Shown here piece by piece: positions 32,527-35,709 of a stretch of 35,709 nucleotides of DNA (positions are counted from its first letter, which is position 1; the number at the start of each line of letters is the position of its first letter). The translations under genes were made by a program, and so were the position numbers. Source of the stretch: DATJUF01 sp035524095. GTDB lineage: Bacteria; Desulfobacterota; Binatia; Binatales; Binataceae. Where the stretch lies: positions 1-35,709 of the forward strand of contig DATKPK010000193.1 of the NCBI GenBank assembly GCA_035524095.1. Direction: 5' to 3'. A model generated the notes under the pieces. The model was not told where the DNA came from. It saw nothing but the letters and a program-made list of their open reading frames with translations, and did no database searches.

Positions 32527-32865
32527 TGCACTTTTCTACGACGCGGCTCTGCCGAAGATTCAGTACCGCGTGTCCATCAGTCTAAATCTCGTGGCGTCAA
32601 AATAAAACTTTCCCAATCTTCGTCATCATCGAGCACGACTCGAGAGGCGATTATATCCGTGAGAAGCGTTAAGCCAGAGAATGCGACCCAATCAGTACGG
32701 CATTAGATTTGCGCAACATCTCTCCGAGAGAGCCACGCTGTAACGCAAGTCAGGAAGTTGCGTAATCAACAGCGACGCAAACAACCGTGCAAAAGCGCGG
32801 ATAAATTCAACCGCTCATTTTTCACGAGCATAAATAACCCCATAGCGGGTGGAGGAGTCGTGCGA
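32527..32865. other. Divergent non-coding region between lptF and a secreted-protein gene
   Basis: About 340 bases with no plausible gene. The right half is AT-richer than the flanks and holds a cluster of TTGCG half-sites (32709-32780, listed apart), AT-rich boxes such as GATAAAT and TAAATA that could be -10 elements for the secreted gene, and its GGAGGAG ribosome site at 32851-32857. On the minus strand a TTGACG lies about 80 bases before lptF without a good -10 partner. No tRNA or terminator was seen. Confidence 0.55.
32709..32780. promoter_or_regulatory. Cluster of TTGCG half-sites, candidate operator array
   Basis: Four related elements fall within 72 bases: the palindrome TTGCGCAA at 32709-32716, ACGCAA at 32743-32748, its inverse TTGCGT at 32758-32763, and ACGCAA again at 32775-32780. 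The last three form two nested inverted repeats with 9- and 11-base spacers. They lie 86-157 bases upstream of the secreted-protein start. Regulator identity is unknown. Confidence 0.45.
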
Positions 32866-33435
32866 ATGAAATTCAGCACAGGTATCAGTGTTGCCTCAGC
32901 TTTGGCCCTGGCAATCGGCGGTTCGGGTGCCGCTTTCGCAAAGAGCGCATCGGTGCCGTCGGGGAATCTAAATCTGCGTATCGATGGCTATGAGGTGTAC
33001 ACGCCGACGGGCGAGACGGCGGGGCAGTACACAATCAACGGACTCGGCCAGGTGATCGGCGATTCGACCGGTACATTGACTGGGACACTCAGCTATACGC
33101 AAGTCGATGCGGCAACGGCGACCGAGGACCTTTGCAATGATACGGTGGCTGGAACGATCACTGCTCCAACTGGCAGTTTTGGGTTGACTAATGGCAGCTT
33201 TACGGCGAGCTTAGCTCTCACCTCGCCCGAAGCAAATCCGGCTGGTTGCGGAGGAGCGACGATGGATCTGCTATGCAATCGGACACTACTGCATCACAAT
33301 TTTGTCGATGACCTGGACGCCGGTACCTATCATTGTGTCGCGACGAGTGTTACGCCAGCGGGGGGCAGCGCAGTTCCGGCCTCGCTGACGGTCAGGATCG
33401 GCAGTGTTGAGGGGGCCAACGCGCCGAACGACTAA
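32866..33435 (+). CDS. Secreted beta-rich protein of unknown family
   Basis: From ATG 32866, eight bases after GGAGGAG, the precursor is 189 residues. It has a textbook Sec signal peptide (MKFSTGISVASALALAIGG, cleavage near AFA-KS). The mature part is rich in Gly, Thr, Ser and Ala, with alternating strands such as NLNLRIDGYEVYTPTGETAGQY and GTLTGTLSYTQVDAATA, suggesting a beta-barrel or beta-sandwich. Four Cys (in EDLCNDT, AGCGGAT, LLCNRT and YHCVAT) could make two disulfides. I do not recognise the family. It has its own strong terminator, an upstream repeat cluster and a strong ribosome site, which suggests an independently regulated and possibly abundant exported protein. Confidence 0.8.
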   Translation: MKFSTGISVASALALAIGGSGAAFAKSASVPSGNLNLRIDGYEVYTPTGETAGQYTINGLGQVIGDSTGTLTGTLSYTQVDAATATEDLCNDTVAGTITAPTGSFGLTNGSFTASLALTSPEANPAGCGGATMDLLCNRTLLHHNFVDDLDAGTYHCVATSVTPAGGSAVPASLTVRIGSVEGANAPND

Positions 33436-33457
33436 ACTCATCCGTCACGGATCGATC

Positions 33458-33503
33458 GGCCGCCGCCGCGCAGATCGCTCTGCCGCGCGTCGGCCTTATT
33501 TTT
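33458..33503 (+). terminator. Rho-independent terminator of the secreted-protein gene
   Basis: A 17-base arm at 33458-33474 (GGCCG...GCAGA) pairs with 33479-33495 (TCTGC...CGGCC) at 13 of 17 positions, including five pairs at each end, around a TCGC tetraloop. It is followed by TTATTTTTT at 33496-33504. This is a classic GC-rich hairpin plus T-run, 22 bases after the stop codon, and it separates the secreted gene from rlmB. Confidence 0.85.
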
Positions 33504-33568
33504 TAACTGCGGTCGTAATGACCTCCGGCGCGGGCTAAGATCGCATCGTTTCCGCTGGAGCTATTGCG

Positions 33569-34570
33569 ATGCGCAAACCATTTCGTCCGCGGCGGCCGCG
33601 GCTTTCAGCCGGTACGCCGGACAATCCGCGTAAGGGCTCGCACGCGGGCTGGAAGGGCGAATATAAACGAAGCGGCAAACTTGCGAGTGAGCATCTCAAG
33701 AGCAAGCCCGCCACCAGCGAAGGTCCGATGCGCCAGCGGCCAAGCCCGCGATCGGACGCGATCCAAGCTTCCGACGTGCTGAACCTACGTCGGGGTGTCA
33801 ACCATCACGATAATCAGGACCTGGTCTTCGGCGTCGAGCCAATCCGCGAATTGATTTCGGCCGCGCCGGCCACGGTCCGCATCCTCTATCTCAAGGAAGG
33901 ATCGGAGCGGCGTTTCGTCAACGAAATGGCGGTGGTGCGGCAGCATGGCGGGCGAGTGGCGATAGCCAGTGACGACGAACTGATGCAATTGGCAGGCGCC
34001 GAGGCGCGTCATCAGGGGATCATTGCGAGTATCCGCGAATATCGCTATGCCGCTGTGGAAGATGTGATCAGCCAAGGCGCTGATCCGATCGTCGTGATCG
34101 ATGGGGTAACAGATCCGCGCAATCTCGGAGCCATCCTGCGTTCCGCCGAGTGTGCTGGTGTGCGCGCCGTGGTGATCGCGCGCAATCGCACAGTTGGAAT
34201 CACCCCTGCCGCGATCAAATCGTCGGCGGGATCCTGGATTCATTTGACGATCGCGCAATGTGGCAATGTCGTTCAGGCCCTCGAAAAGCTCAAGGAGGCT
34301 GGGTATTGGGCCGCGGCGCTTGCGCCTGGAGGCGGAACTTCAATCTACGATCTCGATACCAGCCGGCGACTCGCGATCGTGCTCGGATCAGAGGATCGCG
34401 GCGTGCGTGAGCTGGTCCGCAAGAACGCGGATTTCGTCGTTAACATCCCGATGGCCGGGCGGGTGGCATCATTGAATGTTTCGGTGGCTGCGGCTGTCGC
34501 TCTGTTCGAAATCACGCGGCGTCGCGGGCAGGGCATACGGCTGAACCCCGACGCGAAAGGTAGTGAATGA
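33569..34570 (+). CDS. rlmB: 23S rRNA 2'-O-methyltransferase, RlmB/TrmH (SpoU) family
   Basis: A 333-residue protein. Residues 1-85 are a basic, Pro/Arg/Ser-rich extension without a fold. Residues 88-160 are the substrate-binding domain (LVFGVEPIRELISAAPATV, EARHQGIIASIREY). Residues 170-325 are the SPOUT knot with VVIDGVTDPRNLGAILRSAECAGVRAVVI (motif 1, catalytic Arg), AIVLGSEDRGVRELVRKNADFVVNIPMAG (motif 2) and SLNVSVAAAVALFEI (motif 3). RlmB methylates the ribose of G2251 in 23S rRNA in E. coli. The long charged N-terminus is found in several lineages and may bind RNA. Start ATG 33569 has GGAG about eleven bases upstream. Confidence 0.92.
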   Translation: MRKPFRPRRPRLSAGTPDNPRKGSHAGWKGEYKRSGKLASEHLKSKPATSEGPMRQRPSPRSDAIQASDVLNLRRGVNHHDNQDLVFGVEPIRELISAAPATVRILYLKEGSERRFVNEMAVVRQHGGRVAIASDDELMQLAGAEARHQGIIASIREYRYAAVEDVISQGADPIVVIDGVTDPRNLGAILRSAECAGVRAVVIARNRTVGITPAAIKSSAGSWIHLTIAQCGNVVQALEKLKEAGYWAAALAPGGGTSIYDLDTSRRLAIVLGSEDRGVRELVRKNADFVVNIPMAGRVASLNVSVAAAVALFEITRRRGQGIRLNPDAKGSE

Positions 34571-34588
34571 CGCTCGGTGCTGGCCTAT

Positions 34589-34622
34589 TTAAGACACTTC
34601 ATCCTTGAAATTAAGACACTTC
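34589..34622. repeat. 12-bp direct repeat with 22-bp period
   Basis: TTAAGACACTTC occurs at 34589-34600 and 34611-34622, exactly 22 bases apart. It begins 18 bases after the rlmB stop and ends 19 bases before the WYL-like start. Two helical turns of spacing suits a pair of protein-binding sites. It could be an operator, or the end of a mobile element with repeated transposase sites; no second end was found in the window. Confidence 0.65.
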
Positions 34623-34641
34623 CTGCTAGGCTGCCCGAAGG

Positions 34642-34962
34642 GTGGCATCTGCAATCTATAATGAGCTTAGCAACGCGATTCGGCAAAAGCTGACAATCGT
34701 AGTCGATTACAACGGCTACACGCGTTTGCTCTGCCCGCACGCGATTGGTCGTAAGCGCGGCAAGGAACACCTACTTGCCTATCAGTTTGGTGGCGATAGC
34801 AGCCAGCCAATCGGTCCGGATGGCTCAACGCAAAACTGGCGCTGTATGGATGTAGCGCAACTATCGAATCTATCGACGCGCACCGGCCCTTGGCACACAG
34901 CTCCGAATCATACTCGGCGTCAGACTTGCATTGATGATATTGATGTCGAAGTGTCGTATTGA
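34642..34962 (+). CDS. Minimal WYL-like domain protein
   Basis: A 106-residue protein starting at GTG 34642. The sequence order, helix NELSNAIRQKLTIVVDYNGY, then RLLCPHAIGRKRGKEHLLAYQFGG, then NWRCMDVAQLSNL, follows the small-beta-barrel WYL domain (normally IxxAIxxxxxVxFxYxG, PHxLG, LxAYxxGG, WRxFRVDxI). There is no helix-turn-helix or other partner domain. WYL domains sense nucleotide or nucleic acid ligands in regulators of phage defence and DNA damage; what a lone copy does is unknown. Codon use is less GC-biased than that of rlmB. It is followed by a small gene 12 bases after its stop. Confidence 0.7.
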   Translation: MASAIYNELSNAIRQKLTIVVDYNGYTRLLCPHAIGRKRGKEHLLAYQFGGDSSQPIGPDGSTQNWRCMDVAQLSNLSTRTGPWHTAPNHTRRQTCIDDIDVEVSY

Positions 34963-34973
34963 GGTACAGAGCT

Positions 34974-35159
34974 ATGATCTACGAAGCTTTCGAGGACAAG
35001 CAAACTCGCGGGGACTGGAGAGTAGAAGCCGTAGAGGAAGAAGGCGAAATAGAAATCCCTCATTACGTCACCCTCTTTTCAGGACACAACGCGCGAGAAC
35101 GCGCGATCGAATATGCCGCTTGGCAGAATGAGCGGCGACAATCGCGTGCCGCTGCTTAG
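34974..35159 (+). CDS. Small uncharacterised acidic protein (61 residues)
   Basis: The likely start is ATG 34974, nine bases after GAGG. A TTG at 34959 would overlap the stop of the WYL-like gene. The protein contains DWRVEAVEEEGEIEIPHYVTLF, then SGHNARERAIEYAAWQNE, a strand-strand-helix pattern seen in small orphan proteins of accessory regions, where ReRAxEYAxW is the recurring part. No catalytic or binding motif is evident. It is probably co-transcribed with the WYL-like gene. It meets the transposase gene tail to tail with a four-base overlap of stop codons. Confidence 0.6.
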   Translation: MIYEAFEDKQTRGDWRVEAVEEEGEIEIPHYVTLFSGHNARERAIEYAAWQNERRQSRAAA

Positions 35160-35709
35160 CGCGGCTTAGTCATTTTTCCGCCCTGAATCACGCGCGGCCT
35201 GAATGGCGTATGGCCGGGTCGCAGCGTGGTCGGCTGGACCGGACGCGGCAACGGCGGCACGTTTGATGGCTCCAGCGCGGCCTGTAGAAGCTCCGCAATC
35301 GTCCAGATGTGATCGGTCACGCCTAGCGCCATCGCGGGCGTGCAGCGCAGCGTTTCGTGAACCCGGCAGAGATTGTAGAAGGCAACCCATAACGCCACGG
35401 CGGCAGCGTGGCTTTCGAGCTTTTTGCTAAAGCCGTTCGTCAGTCGCGTGAACCGGCGCATCTGCATCCGCGAGGACAGATTGAATCGCTCGACGTAAGA
35501 CGTGTTGATGTTCTCGCTCTTCGGGTTGCCTCTTATCACAACCCGATCAATGCCGGAGACGTGACCGGGTGAGTAGCGATGCGCAGCGTCAGGCCGGTTG
35601 GAATCGCCGACATATTTCTTCGTCAGCATCGCGTAATCGACATCCACACCAAAAGCAGCTTCTACGGCTCCGACGTAAGGCGCATAGCCGTCCGACGTGA
35701 TCTGCGGGC
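35156..35709 (-). mobile_element. IS1-like DDE transposase gene, N-terminus beyond the window
   Basis: The minus-strand frame is open from the right edge to the stop at 35158-35156, 184 codons. It begins within ITSDGYAPYVGAVEAAFG, where the Asp is the second DDE residue, continues DYAMLTKKYVGDS, and contains NINTSYVERFNLSSRMQMRRFTRLTNGFSKKLESHAAAVAL, whose Glu in YVER is the third catalytic residue, then LRCTPAMALGVTDHIW. This is a known group annotated as IS1-family transposases, longer at the C-terminus than IS1 InsB (a Pro/Thr-rich basic tail). No terminal inverted repeat is visible; the small gene abuts its 3' end, so it may be a solitary or decayed copy. Confidence 0.85.

Noticed and set aside
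32821..32850. Small inverted repeat ACCC...GGGT before the secreted-protein start
   Set aside because: The stem is only four base pairs and would not be stable; it adds nothing beyond the ribosome site.
1..35709. CRISPR arrays, rRNA, tRNA, riboswitches or prophage modules
   Set aside because: No regularly spaced repeats, no conserved RNA cores and no phage structural genes were seen on either strand by reading; a covariance-model scan was not possible here.

Overview
The window looks like chromosome from an uncultured, Gram-negative bacterium of fairly high GC content. The outer membrane is implied by lptF/lptG, a lipoprotein and a HlyD-type exporter, and meso-diaminopimelate peptidoglycan by mpl. 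Three enzymes belong to flavin/F420-linked families (an LLM monooxygenase, a DUF385 protein and an Rv0121-like PPOX protein). That mix would suit lineages such as Candidatus Binatota, but this placement is inference from gene content and no marker gene settles it.

Layout. Positions 1-4520 are minus-strand metabolic genes: a flavin monooxygenase cut by the left edge, a VOC protein, an RlmI-like rRNA methyltransferase, a DUF385 protein, an HD-domain protein resembling PhnZ-type oxygenases, and moaC. Positions 4622-10622 are plus-strand: trxB, a two-helix K+ channel with RCK domains, an ICMT/PEMT-like membrane methyltransferase, and a HlyD/ATPase/permease exporter operon. Positions 10664-18621 return to the minus strand: RNase HI with an added C-terminal four-cysteine module, glgA, a set of envelope proteins (lipoprotein, DUF2231, Cys-rich secreted protein, FimV-like LysM protein), tlyA, and xseB/xseA. 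A lone receiver and an SbcD-like phosphoesterase converge at 19.3 kb. Positions 20324-27688 are plus-strand: DAHP synthase, LD-carboxypeptidase, a serine hydrolase, a copper P-type ATPase and mpl; ldcA and mpl together point to peptidoglycan recycling. Positions 27727-32526 are a tightly packed minus-strand operon, lptF-lptG-PPOX-M24 peptidase-HAD. A divergent secreted protein with a strong terminator and rlmB follow. The right end (34.57-35.7 kb) is accessory: a 22-bp-period direct repeat, a minimal WYL-like protein, a 61-residue protein and an IS1-like transposase cut by the right edge.

The most striking observation is the exonuclease VII small subunit (XseB). Its helical domain is followed by a disordered acidic linker ending exactly at the carboxyl terminus in EDDDIPF, the last six residues being identical to the protein-docking tip of E. 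coli SSB. A multi-subunit nuclease carrying many SSB-like tails would be an unusual recruitment or competition device on single-stranded DNA. No tRNA, rRNA, CRISPR array or replication origin was seen.
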